Shown: in pieces, positions 35,035-46,523 of the stretch | Layout of the letters: each line of letters starts with the position of its first letter | How positions within the stretch are numbered: the stretch's first letter is position 1 | DNA from: Neolentinus lepideus HHB14362 ss-1 | Lineage: Eukaryota; Basidiomycota; Agaricomycetes; Gloeophyllales; Gloeophyllaceae | Assembly: GCA_001632425.1 (NCBI GenBank) | Contig: KV425567.1 | Coordinates: 372,001 to 436,000, forward strand | Direction of reading: 5' to 3' | Length of the DNA: 64,000 bases | Translations under genes and position numbers: made by a program | The notes under the pieces: model-generated | Told to the model about the DNA's origin: nothing | What the model saw: the letters and a program-made list of their open reading frames with translations, nothing else | Databases searched by the model: none

Positions 35035-36294
35035 GTATATGGGAGATAAGTGGAATTGCTGAGTTCGCTGAGTCAATAGGAGGTGAAGGTGGCCTCTCTA
35101 GCAGAGTCTAGATTTCAAACTCCGAGTCACTTGTATTTCCTTGTGCCGTTCTCAGCAGCGTCCGTGCTGTACATCAATATTCTGCATTATACAGGGACCC
35201 ACAGAGTACATTCTACAAGTCTTGTCGCATCCCTGCATGGGTCCCGGTCAGCGACGAGAGGCCATCATCAAACCTTCCGCCGTGACGGTCCTGGTCTAAA
35301 TACCTTGTCATCGATTGGTAATGACTCTGGGCGTTTCTCTCCACGAGCATATGCACTTGCGGCCTCGTGCCGAGGGAAATCAGAGTACCCTTCATCCCGT
35401 CAGGACAAGGATATATATACGGTCCTCTCGTGATTTTGATAAAATATTCGGGTCTCTCCGTCATTCATGCTCTAGAATGTAAGCCAATCATCCCCTCCCG
35501 CTAGGATCAGAACGGCTTACTGTTATTGGGCATGTGCACTGGGATCGCGACTTGATTGGAGCCGGATCTGCGTGTGAAGGGTGTGCGTCGCGTTCGCTTC
35601 TGCTAATGAAACGCGCTCATTACGAGTCGGACGACGCGTCTTTACGCGTTTCATTATGTCTACGAAGGTCTAGAGTATGTTTGACGCGTTATACGCGTAC
35701 ACGAAGTCGCTGGTGCGCGGATAGGGCGGGAGACGCGTCGCGCGCAGCAGCATCGGCGAATCACAGACTGCGAGCGTCAGCATGATTAATTCCACAGACG
35801 TTAGCGACGACAGGCACGGTATCCGCGGCAGACGAAATATTACGACAACGCGGACTGCCTGTGACCGACTAGTACTAATGCGACAGCGAAGATGGTTTGT
35901 GCGAAATGTTGTGCGACCTGCATGGAAGGTGGAATGATTGAACGGGCGTCCCAATACCCGTCGATGCGCTGGCAGAGAAGCATCGCATCTGCAACAAAGA
36001 CTATTGCCTGAGATAATATTATTGCAATATCCAGGAGGCATATTAGAGGAAATGCTCGGGAAATACAAAATAAACGAGACTGAAATAATAAATCCGAGGT
36101 GATTCGATATAGACGTGATTTCAAAAATGTGACAGTTCCTGCATTTCACATTTCTTCACATCCGTAATTTATATATTCACGTTCCCACCTCTCTGGCCTG
36201 TATCCCTCCTCCCCCCTCCAGCTCTGCCAACGCAGCTGCTGTCCCCGCCGTTCCTCCCGGTCTCTCTTCGTCCCCGTCAGCGTCCCCGCCCGCG
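35035..36294. promoter_or_regulatory. Long divergent region with ACGCGT cluster
   Basis: 1.26 kb between guanine deaminase and an unknown gene, with no supportable coding sequence. Five ACGCGT hexamers sit within 105 bp at 35634, 35644, 35684, 35693 and 35733, together with related ACGCGCTC and CGCGCGC strings. This is the arrangement expected of MBF (MCB) sites. Either flanking gene could be the target. The last 100 bp before 36295 is C/T-rich and probably leader. Confidence 0.55.
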
Positions 36295-37095
36295 ATGCCC
36301 TCCCTCCGCCGCACTTTCTCTTCGCCCTCCGTCCGTTCTGCGCGCTCTGCCCCTTACCCGTCGATCGGGATGGCAAGCGCGACGCGTACAAACGGTCACG
36401 TCCCAAGACGTACCTCGGGATCGGAAACCGTGTCCAGACGCGTTCTTGCCGACATAGAGTGGTGGCGAGTCCTCGACGGTCAGCGCGAAGTTGACCAGGA
36501 GTCGGCCGAAGACGAAAACCAGGGACAGGGCCCTGACGACGTCCAGGATGTGCCTGATGACGCGACCGTTGTGGCTCCAAGCGATGAAATGGCAAGGCTG
36601 AGCATCGGGTCTCCCGACTTGTCTCCTCTCATGATGGCAGACAGCATGCCGGGGGTCAATTCAGACGTTGTGGTGAGTGTTACTTCCCAATCGTTCTAGA
36701 TTGCTGTGTTCACCCTGCATTTACAGCCTGTATCGCCAACGTCTGGCTTCCGTGCTCAGCCGCTCGCCATTGCGCCGGTCACTCCTCGGCACGGACGTCG
36801 CAGAAACACGCTCCAGTCGCCGTCTTCATCGACGGAGTCGACGCCAGAGTCCTTCCGTTCTTACTCGCTGGCTCTGCCAGACGTGTTTTTGGGGCCAGCG
36901 GCATCAGGACACGCGGGCCTCACGCCCCTCCGTTTACCCTCGTACCCTGTCCCAAGTGCGAGAGCGCGTCCCTTGTCCAGTGTGCGCACCTTCTCGTACA
37001 ACGATCTGGACTGTGGTCGATTCTCCGATGAGGCCCTGCAATCCGTTGTCCCTTCCAACTTGGGAGGCGCCGGGTTTGTTGACCCTTTCTTCTGA
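36295..37095 (+). CDS. Conserved-looking protein of unknown function, disordered
   Basis: I do not recognise this family. Two exons, 36295-36672 and 36727-37095, give 248 aa; the join is in phase 0 with GT..AG ends. The N terminus is basic and Ser-rich (MPSLRRTFSSPSVRS), then comes SRRVLADIEWWRVLDGQRE, an acidic stretch, and a C-terminal half rich in SP/TP dipeptides. It ends GGAGFVDPFF. No membrane segment or catalytic motif is visible. Codon use and splice structure look like a real gene. Many SP/TP sites and the upstream ACGCGT cluster hint at cell-cycle regulation, but that is inference. A perfect 14-bp hairpin lies 35 nt after the stop. Confidence 0.7.
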
Positions 37096-37129
37096 ACTGG
37101 GCCATGGGGCAACGTGTCGGATGCGCGGG

Positions 37130-37163
37130 GTTTTGACTGAAGATTGAGTTCTTCAGTCAAAAC
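37130..37163. repeat. Perfect 14-bp inverted repeat, 6-nt loop
   Basis: GTTTTGACTGAAGA at 37130-37143 is followed by TTGAGT and its exact reverse complement at 37150-37163. It starts 35 nt downstream of the stop of the unknown gene, so it would form a strong stem-loop in that mRNA's 3' UTR, or serve as a palindromic DNA site. Confidence 0.75.
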
Positions 37164-37558
37164 AGGACCGATTGTGCATCGAAGCACAATTGCTGCAATA
37201 TTCATTATCCATTACGCATCAGGATGGGAAGGAGCTTCAATAGTGTTGCTCCTAAAAATTTCAATGCTATATTGGCATCTTCCGCAAGGTATGGGTTTTC
37301 GATACCGATGGGTGGCACAATCATTGATCTTTACGTCCGAGCAGGCTACCCACGTTCACAACACACATCACTTACCATCCTAGTTTGGTTTCTCTCTCGT
37401 CATCACCCAATGCTCGCCTATCCACACCTGCTACCACCATCTTATCGAGCTGCATTCTTAGTCCTAATCTGCCTCCAAAAGGGCTGCATCTACTCCTCGC
37501 TACCATCACCCACCCTCAAGCAATCGTCTTTTCTCAGCAATGAAATCACGGTTACGCC

Positions 37559-37606
37559 TCCAATGACCCTTAACTCCTTGTCCCAATGACCTTTAACTCC
37601 TTGTCT
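37559..37606. repeat. Short tandem duplication (about 24 bp, two copies)
   Basis: Two adjacent copies of a unit reading CCAATGACCYTTAACTCC followed by TTGTC, differing at one base. It lies in the non-coding C/T-rich interval. Confidence 0.7.
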
Positions 37607-38857
37607 ACGCGCGTCATTTCATCTTGCTTCTTGCTCTTCGCCTTCAATCCCATGATCTCTTAACGACGTGTTCGGATCTTGGACATGTACTAAATTGGTT
37701 CCTGAAGAATCTCGTTCCTCCGTTGTCTTTCCATTTGGGTGTTTTGCGACCTAGACGGCCCTATCTCTACCAGATGGTGACTCATCTGGCCCATCTTCCC
37801 TTATCTTTCATCACAACCGGAGACTCGTCCGAACTTCAGTGGTCGCTGTGGGTCTCCAGACGGTGTTTCAACATTTTCCCTCCTACCCTTTTCCATCTGT
37901 CATCCCATTGCAATTTGTAACGACTAGAACATGCATAGCCTTCTCCCCATCCGTCTCTCTACCTTGCTTCCCTACCGCGTTCTTGCTCTCCGAATCTTAT
38001 CTCGAATCGAAATATGCAAACCATTATCTTGCTTTCGTACCCGCTTCATCGAATTGATTGATTGTTAACGACTTTTACGACCACATCCTCCGTTCCTCTC
38101 CCCCGCTGTAACACCGCCATTCCTGTACTCTATTTCCCTGCGTCCCCTCCTCGTACCGACTTCCGTCATCCCTCCCTCTCGGCCATCATCGACGACCTGC
38201 GGAGTATATTCGATGTAACGTACGACGCGCAGTGTACACGTAGCTATTGTACTTTTAGCATCTGCAGAGTGCTTCCATAGACGAACTGATTAACAAATGG
38301 TCATTCTCCTCCGTCTGCCAGAAACCCGCAGTCTATCTAATGTGGCATGATTTATTGGCTCAAGATGCAACTTGACGATACGTATTACAATGCCGACAGA
38401 AGCGTAAATTGTAATCATCTTCGATCCATCCGCAGAGGATCGAAGCATAGCTAGCGATGGAGAAAGGTAGCTGTGGCTTGTTGGCAGGGACTGCCCTTGA
38501 TAGCGCAGGGGCAACCACTACGCCGGGAGAAGCGAACAGCGCGCTACGCCCACAACTGATGGACGCCGCTAATTATGGGTCAAGGCGCAGGTTGTTAGGG
38601 ACGCACTTAAGTAATGATTGAAGTGGGGAACGGGGTAGTCGGGGCAATGTTCCGCGATTTGGCCACTACCGCCGGGGCCTCCGTGCCTCCGTGGGACCAG
38701 ACTTTGGTGAATTGAATGACCGCTTTTTTCAGAACACCCATGATGAAATGAAGATGACGGCAGCTGATGTGGGACGCGGCGTGGGAGGTTCGATGCGAGC
38801 TCTTCTCTCGAGATTCTAGAGATTCTCCAGCTCCAGGTAGGGGAGACTACAAGGGAA

Positions 38858-40660
38858 TCATCTGTTCATGCCAGCAATCGTGGTTGGACCTGCGACCTTG
38901 CTCCAGCGGGATGGCCCTAGGGAACCATAGCGAAACTCGACTTTCGGAGGGGGTGCTGGCGGACGAAACGCAGGTGGCGCTTGAGGGGGATGCGAGGGTG
39001 GTGCTTGCTGAGGTGGTGGAGGGAGCCCGGTCGCAGGCTGCCCTAGCCGGGCTTTCCAGGCATTGCGAATTGCTGTACAGCGTGCAAGAAGCTACATACA
39101 TAAATGAGAAATATGCAGAAGTCACCAGCAAACAAACTTACAGCCTCTTTCTCAACTCCGTCTGCTATACTCTGTATGATATTTTCAACAACATTGCGAT
39201 GATTGCCATTTGGCTTGTCGTCCCGGAAACGCAGCATCCGCCACTTCTCGCGCTTGGAATCCCAGACAACCTCAACGATTCTTTCATCTATCTGCTCTCC
39301 GGATGCTTTCATCCTACACGTGGGAAGACGTCAGGATCACGATACACGAAGAACAAGGACTGGAACTACCGTTCCCACTCCTCGTCCTCAACATGCATGA
39401 CATCGAAGGGTTCGTATCTCGGAACGCCATGATCATCCCCACACCACATGAATAGTACAAAAATCGGCTTCTTGCGAAAATTTGGTTCTTGAGGGTTTGA
39501 ATCTTGTGAGGGAAACCGCAGAATAAGTTTGAAGTCGATACTGTTCTCATCAGGAGGTTTCCACTTCAAACTGCAATAATGTGTTATTATTTCTATCGCA
39601 CTTGGTAAACGTGACACCGACATATTTGTGTCTGTACCCGGCGTATAAGGTGTATTAACACATGTATAAATGAGCCCGTCGTTGCCATGTTGAAGTGCAG
39701 GTATATCGACATTGAAGATCTTCTCGATGCCGTAAGAAAAGCTGAGGTCCTTTACTTTGATCCTGATGACAAACCAACCGGTTTTATTCCGTCAGCAGAA
39801 GCGAGCAGTGGCGTCACCAGCCACTCACTCGAAAGGCTGGCTCCTTCCCATCTCAGGAAATTCTCGGAGCATCTTTGAATATGGTTTGTAGAACCATTCC
39901 TGGAGTCTCTGGGCATACGGCTATGGGTATCTGCACGTCGGATGAAAGACAAATAAAGCCTTACACCGTATCGCTTATCCAAGGGCCGCGACATGACATT
40001 CTGATCATCGACCACGAGACAGTCGAAGGCGAGATATCGCATCGTTTTCTAGGGGAATGAATATCAGAGAGAGACCAAGGACGTCGAATAACTGCATACA
40101 TGATGGGTGCGCGGATCCTCATCGAGAACCAACTCCCCGTCAACAAGGGTATTGCGGAGCGGCCTTTTCGGATTCTCATGGTGTGGAAAGAATAAACCAG
40201 CTAGTGAGCGGTATGTATTGTGTCGATCAATCTATGGGAGAAAAGTCAGCTCCAAGTGCACATCCGCGTCACGAGCGCCACGCACCAGATATACGGTTTG
40301 GTCGCCAGCATTCAAGGTAATAACAAGCAACAAGACACGAACACCGTCGGACTTTTCACAGACCCAGTAGCTATTGCACACGAGGATGAAGTAGTATCAC
40401 AGTCAGCGACGTGTGGCGCACGAGCAGAGAACGTTACTCACTCCTGCTTCTCCAATTTCTCGAGATCCTTTGTCCCAAAACTAACAGGCTGACTTCCCGG
40501 AAAGCTTTTTGCCTTTAAGTCTCGTAGGTGCTATTGTGCATTCGTATACATACCGTTCATGATCCATTTGGCACATCATGGCCACATGCCGTTTGAGCCA
40601 CTTTTCCTGGTCACTCCGTGGAGGGACAAGATCCCCTGGAAGTTCTGGGGTTGTTGGCAT
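38858..40660 (-). CDS. CEG1: mRNA-capping enzyme guanylyltransferase
   Basis: Nuclear guanylyltransferase that adds GMP to the 5' diphosphate end of pre-mRNA through a lysyl-GMP intermediate. Ten exons (complement): 40554-40660, 40442-40504, 40286-40370, 40100-40231, 39965-40048, 39829-39908, 39622-39762, 39370-39570, 39142-39313, 38858-39091; 432 aa. The nucleotidyl-transfer motif is EKSDGVR (Lys about residue 63). FFPHHENPKRPLRNTLVDGE, MRYLAFDCLVVDDQNV, LKWKPPDENSIDFKLILR and RIVEVVWDSKREKWRMLRFR mark the remaining motifs. A Pro-rich C tail of about 55 residues follows LLARCTAIRNAWKARLG. Intron 1 uses an AAAAG acceptor. As in fungi, the triphosphatase is separate. Confidence 0.94.
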
Positions 40661-41082
40661 TTTCCCCTGTTATTCCGCGTTCGAGGATCAGATAGTGTAT
40701 TATCAAGTTAGAAGGCGTGGTGTTCAGAGTTTTTAAGTGGTCACAGATTTTGGTAGCTGCACAGCGGGCGCCTAATTAGAGGCGTGGGAGACTATTCTAT
40801 ATCGGGTCTGTGACTCGACACAATCTCACTTCGAATTCATCCAAAATTTGTGGAGGGTCATTACGAGTATGAAATCTGCCAAGGAAGAGACATATACACG
40901 ACAGGAGAACTATTAAATTCAGAAAAACAAACACCTTACTATCGCGCGACTGAAGGGACTATTGCTGTCTATAGTCGCCACGCGACCTTCATATGATACA
41001 CAGCAGGCCAAAAGCTACAAATAACAAATTGCGATGCTACTCGATGGGAGTGAAATGCATGCGCGACAACGTAACACAGAAC
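40661..41082. other. Spacer between SKP1 and CEG1
   Basis: 422 bp, A/T-rich; CEG1 promoter and SKP1 3' flank. No gene or RNA seen. Confidence 0.5.
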
Positions 41083-41850
41083 TCAACGGTCCTCCGCCCA
41101 TTCCTATAGAAATCATAAGTACCGTGCAGGGCTGATAACAATCTGCCACTTACGTTCTCCTTCTTGATTTGCGCCTGTCGAGTCAGTAGAACGAAAACAT
41201 TTATATTAGCACTTGCATAAGAGTCTGTAAATGGACGACGGACCTCCTCCTCTGGTGTGAAGTCGTTGACGATGTTGAAAAGTTTGCGGATCTCTTCGGG
41301 CGTCTTTCCCTTGATCATGTTTGCCACCGTCTTACAGCCAACATCGCTGCAAGGCCATCAGAAGATACACAGAGAATGACGTGTTACAACTCACAGCAGG
41401 GGCTTAATGTCCAAGTAGTTGGCAGCTAAGATGATCTCGAAGAGCATTTCCTGGTCAACCGCGATGAATTTCTGATCCCACTCGCTGATATCGGTGTTCC
41501 GTTTCCTGGTCTCTTCCGTGTTCTCGTCAGCTGCAGGAAGAGGCTCGCCACGGTGGTGTTCGCAGTACTCGAGGACCTGTGGCACGATTAACATCAATCA
41601 ACGGCGCGTGGCGTCGACAATCCGGCCACAGTACCTTCTTCAAAACGCTCGAAGAGACATTGGGTAGAGGGATGGGCTGGTCACTTTCACCGACGTCTAA
41701 TGTAATGAACGATCATACGTTAGCTGCGCAAGAAAGAACGCGATCAAGATCTGCCGGACCTTCAAGCATGTTCTTGATGAGTACAGAGCGCTCAGCGACC
41801 TCTTTGTCGACAACGAACTGCTCATTGTCGGAAGTAACAAGTAAGACCAT
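41083..41850 (-). CDS. SKP1: SKP1, SCF ubiquitin ligase adaptor
   Basis: Links F-box proteins to cullin-1 in SCF E3 ligases. Six exons (complement): 41760-41850, 41635-41696, 41395-41576, 41244-41346, 41154-41174, 41083-41103; 159 aa. The sequence runs [20 protein letters not shown], then [99 protein letters not shown] and ends KKENEWAEDR. The last two exons are 21 nt each. Length and motifs match the family fully. Confidence 0.95.
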
Positions 41851-42058
41851 TTTCGTTGTGTTAATGGCACGAAAGAGGATGGACGATGTTGTGAGAGAAG
41901 GTCACTACTAAGGTTGCAGTTGTTTGCAAACTTGTGGCGATAAACGCACGCGCCTAATATGGCCGCACGTGTTGCCACAAGTACTCACGACTAAGTGTGC
42001 AGCCAAAGCGGTGTCTCAAAAGGTATAATAACGCATCTGAGTCACCAGCTCGGTGATC

Positions 42059-42659
42059 ATGTCCTTATTATCCAAATGGCGACTGCCTTCAATAACGAGT
42101 AGCGTTTTTTCTCCAGCGGGTTAGTCCTGTTACAATAACAAGGGTTGCCATGCTCATATTTGTTAGGTCTTGGGTCTGTGCGTACGGCTACTAAGCGTGC
42201 TGGAGGCACTGTGCGCAATGGAGGAGGCTCCCCAGGCAAACGGTTGGGCGTGAAGAAGTTTTCGGGTATGTTGCAATAGTCATTGAATGTTGCTCGGCGT
42301 ATAACTTGTATGACTAGATCAGTATGTTGAGCCGGGCAACATCATCGTTCGTCAACGAGGCACCCAGTTCCACCCGGGACAGCATGTGAGTTCGGTATCT
42401 TGCCATTCTAAACTATCTTTGACCATGGGACAATTAGGTGAAAATAGGCCGGGACCATACCATCTATGCCACAGTCCCGGGTTACGTTCGCTTCTACAAG
42501 GAGAAGTGGATGCGAGGGGAGCGCAAATTTGTCGGTGTGGTCTTGAATCGAGGGGAGAAGCTGCCTCGGGATGAGACAACGTTGGGTCGCAGTCGGTATT
42601 TCGGGCTTGTAAATCTCAATGCTCTTGCACCGAGTGGAGCAATACCAGCGACGGCTTGA
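42059..42659 (+). CDS. Mitochondrial ribosomal protein bL27m
   Basis: Large-subunit mitoribosomal protein near the peptidyl-transferase centre. Four exons: 42059-42119, 42167-42265, 42318-42385, 42438-42659; 149 aa. MSLLSKWRLPSITSSVFS is a plausible presequence. The bL27 core is RTATKRAGGTVRNGGGSPGK, RLGVKKFSDQYVEPGNIIVR, QRGTQFHPGQHVKIGRDHTI. The 208-bp divergent interval with SKP1 probably serves both. Confidence 0.93.
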
Positions 42660-43028
42660 ATGTTTGAGGTGGCTGTCATTTTCCGCTGTGTTTCCTGCTT
42701 GCTTCGACCAGGCAATCATGAATCTTCTTACGCAATATGACTCTTGTTAGTGAGCCCGGCTCGGGAACGTTCAGACATTTGATGTTCAGCCAGCCATTCA
42801 CGTTAGCCCGACTCGGCCGCTACCCGACTGACTACATCGGTTTTCTATCGCTAAGCTGACCTCTTGCTATAACTTCGCGTCGATTTTAGCCTCGTATTCT
42901 TGTCTCAGAAGCGACTTGTCTGTCCTAAATATAGTTTCCAAGCTGCACACACCTGGCAGCAACCATGATTCTGACCGTAACTTGGCGTCTACTTTCCCAT
43001 CTCCTACTTACTGTGCATCGAGTCAGAC
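42660..43028. other. Promoter spacer of the DUF3074 gene
   Basis: 369 bp between bL27m and the next gene on the same strand; no feature beyond a pyrimidine-rich leader. Confidence 0.5.
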
Positions 43029-43984
43029 ATGTCTACGGTTCAGTTGAATATCACGCCCTTGAAGCCGTCTGGTAAACCTCGTCTTTCATCCAGTCGTAGC
43101 GGTTCTAACTTCGCATGTCTTGCTCCAGAAATACCCCCGGAGGATGCCATCTTAACCGCAGCGAATGAAGTCCTAGAGTCTACGAAAAAATGGAAGGAAG
43201 GCAAATCGTACTTCAAGAGCACCGTTAAGACGTTCAGCCAACATAAGGGACCGAATGATGGCGCAGGGTGGTACTGCAGAGTGAGCGAACACACTGCAGA
43301 GGATGCCACTTTCGATGAGTTCTGGAGTAAGCTCGGCGTCAACAAAGCGGAGAATGAGATGAAGTGCGTTCTTTGCCAGAGATGCCTCTCAGCGTGATGC
43401 TCTAACATACTATGGACTAGATTCATCGGTGATATCAAGAAAATCACTCTGATAAAGCGCATCTCGGACACCCAGTCAATATGGAGCATGTTCTACAGCT
43501 TTCCCCCACCGATATCGCCTCGTGTTTTCACGGTCTTGCAGACTGTTCACCTGAATACCTCGTCGCCGCGGACTGGGTATGTCCCGTATCATTTCCACAT
43601 AATCCCTGTGATTCACAGCATCGTAAAGCATGATAGTCTCCATCCCCATCGACCTGAGCGCCGAACCCGAGCTGCTGCAATTGCAAGAGAAAGGTATCAT
43701 GGGCCGCTATGTCAGTATCGAGCGTCTCTTAGAGCTCGAAGATGGTAAGGTGGAATGGCGCATGGCCACCTCCAGCACTCCTGGTGGGCGGATTCCGCAG
43801 TTTGTGACGGAGAAGAGCATGCCGGGCAAGATTTCTGAGGTGAGCGTCATCTGATCATCACATATACCCAATTACTCATGCATTATAGGATGTTCCCCAT
43901 TTCTTACATTGGTTCCACACTGTCCGAGAGCCCACCAAGACAGCGACTGCCGCTCCTGCTATCCCTGAAGCCGCCCAGACCTAG
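43029..43984 (+). CDS. DUF3074 (START-like) domain protein
   Basis: Fungal protein with the DUF3074 domain, a START-like fold expected to bind a lipid or another hydrophobic ligand; function unknown. Four exons: 43029-43363, 43421-43576, 43629-43839, 43889-43984; 265 aa. Recognisable blocks are AGWYCRVSEHTAEDATFDEF, PPPISPRVFTVLQTVHLNT, MIVSIPIDLSAEPE, IMGRYVSIERLLELEDGKVE and WRMATSSTPGGRIPQFV. The intron before MIVSIP must end at TAAAG, because the upstream CACAG leads to a stop. No signal peptide or membrane helix. Confidence 0.83.
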
Positions 43985-44165
43985 TTAATATAGAAATACA
44001 TATGCACTTAAGGGGCGTGCGATGGGATGATGCCTTGCTTCGACGTTACAGTTAGGATAGTCTTCGGAATTATGTATATCACATCAGTATTATTGTACAC
44101 GAGGATTGTTTCGCAGGATTTCGAGAATAGATGTACAAGGTTACAAGATTCGTTGGCCGGTCTGA

Positions 44166-46377
44166 CTATGCCAATTCGAAGTACCGCTCGACTAGCGAAC
44201 CCAAATCAATATACTATGTCATTAGAGCAGAGACAAATGACCCACCTTCCCAGTCCGTGACAGCTTGCTTCCACAATGACACTTCATGCTTTCTCGTCCC
44301 GCCAAAATGATCCACGAAATCATTGCCGAACACGCTGTCCTCCCTTGCGATGCTTCCAGGACGCATCATCATCTCCGTTGAGGATTCCAATGATAACGGC
44401 AGCATCTTCACCTACACATCCTAGTGTTAATACTGATGCGACCACTGCAACGGTACCAGAAACACACTACCTTCCCAGTAGCCTTATCCTCAGGCTTCAA
44501 CTGTGCGATTGGGGGCCCACTCAACTTCAGCTTCTTCTCGATCCCCCTCAGCCCCAGCGAGAAAATAGCGCTCAGCGCAAAGTACGGGTTCATATCCGCA
44601 CCGGGGATGCGTATCTCGAACCGCGTAGCAGAGGGCGGTACAGACGGGGGGGAGATGACGCGGATAGACGCGCCACGCGAGTCGTAGCCGTAGGTGACGG
44701 CGTTGGGCGCCCAGAAGGCTTCACCACCCGAGAGGCGCTTGTAGCTGTTGATGTTAGGGACGAGCTAGAAAGCAGTTATCTATTAAAGCCACGTTCGGCG
44801 CAGACTTGACATAAGATTACCATGGGCATGACTGCATATGTTGAGGTCAGAAATTTGTGACTAATATCGACGGCGTAGCGGACGTACCATCCGATATGCC
44901 ATCTAAGATACCTGCAAGGAAATACTCGGCTTCTTGACTGATAAATTTGGTGTCTTCGTTTGCAGCTCCTTCTCTTCCTGTCTTGAGCTCGGTGTCAGAG
45001 ACTGCAAACGCGCTCTTGCCGTCCTTAGTCCGGAGCGATACGTGAATGTGACTAGAGAGCAGACACGATCAGCATCCTCGACGCGTGCTAAGAGGCAAAA
45101 GGGTTTACCCGCTACACCCAGGAAGCTACGACGAAAATGAGTATCGAGCTCCGAAGACTCATGTGCATGCGTACCTACATTACCCCAAGGCTTGGCCATG
45201 AAGCTAGGAAGGACGCCACGCTTCATGCCGATGCTCTTAACCAAATACTTGAACAGAATTGCGTTATCAGCTATTCTGAGAGCTGGGGAGTAGGCGAGGG
45301 CGGTCTCGAGAACTCCGGGGCCGGTCTCAGTGTCTGCCGCGCAATGATCAGAATCCATTGTAATTCACGGATGGATATGCGTACGGTGCCCCTCGATGTC
45401 AATGCCGAATTTCAAACTCTCGTCGAAGATGTCGTGGAAATATTCCATGTTCACTTGAGGTCGCAGTAAGGAGTAACCATGCACTACGGGTGATTGAGAT
45501 TAGGGTCAGCAAGCCACATGGGTATCCACTTACTTCCGGGGGTTAGTGGCTTCAGATCATGGAACTTCTTCTGAGCGAGAGAGTCCGCCGTCTCTGAATT
45601 AGAGTTAGGTTTCGCTCAACGCCTGCAGGACGTCGTCACCTTTGAAATTGAAGTACTATATTGCAAAATTAGGTACACCACTATAATATTATCCGTTATG
45701 CAGCCCTACCTCAAATTCAGCACCTGCTATGCACTCCCAGCTTAGGCTGGCAGCCTTGTCCATAGCTTTCTTGATAGTCCCCCGAGGACAAACGCATATC
45801 GGTTCCTTCGTATCCGGATCCAAGAACGAGACGAGGAAGAAAGGCACGTTATTCTCCCAGGGGATTCGGCGATATGTGCTCAGGTCTATGGAGGCCAGTA
45901 GGTCTTTATATCCGTTTGCTCTGTTGGAAATTAATAGCTCTGGGGAGTAGACTTGATCGTGCATATCCCAACCACTGGAATAATGCGAATGTTAGCAAGG
46001 ATCTAGCGTAGTGGGAGGCTTGCTGACAAGGTTACACTACAAAAACCGAAGCCGTCTGATGAGGCAGCCCCAAGGAATTTCTCCTTGGACTAAAGTCATG
46101 GTCAACATATGGGTGCGGAATGATCCCATAGCAGACGTACCATGAATTTACCACGTAGGACACCATCGACTGTGTCGCACATTTAGATATATTTTCATTC
46201 TCTAGTCATGACTGTTAGCTCCTACCATCAATTCCTAAGGCAAGAATCGTGTCAGATATTGACCATTGTTAACACAACCAACTCACCTGCGACCTTCACT
46301 TTAGTGTCGTTCTGCAGAAGTGCTTCCAGCTCTTGGAAACTGGTGGGAGCACCCTCGGTTGCGACTGTAGTCGGCAT
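44166..46377 (-). CDS. Glutamine synthetase-like protein (GS-I/FluG-type catalytic domain)
   Basis: Member of the fungal glutamine-synthetase-like group related to type I GS and the FluG C-terminal domain; true substrate unknown. Fifteen exons (complement): 46287-46377, 46226-46234, 46141-46169, 46028-46089, 45710-45974, 45640-45655, 45534-45593, 45385-45483, 45179-45333, 45109-45125, 44888-45051, 44821-44831, 44471-44764, 44246-44411, 44166-44191; 487 aa. Exons of 9, 11, 16 and 17 nt restore VAGIDVDGVLRGKFM, DVMPMLVP, EFEYFNFKET and GNLPGCSGHIHVS. Active-site blocks EGHHTETGPGVLE, GCSGHIHVSL and NSYKRLSGGEAFWAPN are present. The protein ends VERYFELA. Every phase closes, so the structure is well supported despite the tiny exons. 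Confidence 0.9.
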
Positions 46378-46523
46378 TACTTCCAATTGGTTGAAACCTG
46401 AACTTGGAAGCAGGGTGTCTTCGAAGGCGCAGCGATACGTATTTGGAACGACCGCGATTCATCTGAGATCCACCTAGTCGATCGCGTTTATCCCAAAGTT
46501 AGCAAGCGCCGGGGAGCTTGAAG

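Larger units (their letters stand above)
37096..38857. other. Long non-coding C/T-rich interval
   Basis: 1.76 kb between two genes, both of which end here (unknown gene on +, CEG1 on -). It holds the hairpin at 37130-37163, a stretch from about 37370 to 38230 that is markedly C/T-rich on the plus strand, and a 24-bp tandem duplication at 37559-37606. Overlapping open frames exist only because stops are scarce in this composition; none shows a domain. A long 3' UTR or non-coding transcript is possible. Confidence 0.5.

Noticed and set aside
36146..36595. 149-aa minus-strand frame opposite the unknown gene
   Set aside because: Arg/Gly-rich antisense shadow of the well-supported two-exon plus-strand gene.
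38450..38540. tRNA-like stretch with a GATAGCGCAGGGG string
   Set aside because: No acceptor-stem pairing or B-box could be found; not a tRNA.
38767..39432. 221-aa plus-strand frame as a gene
   Set aside because: It is antisense to the last exons of CEG1, whose protein matches the capping-enzyme family through all motifs.
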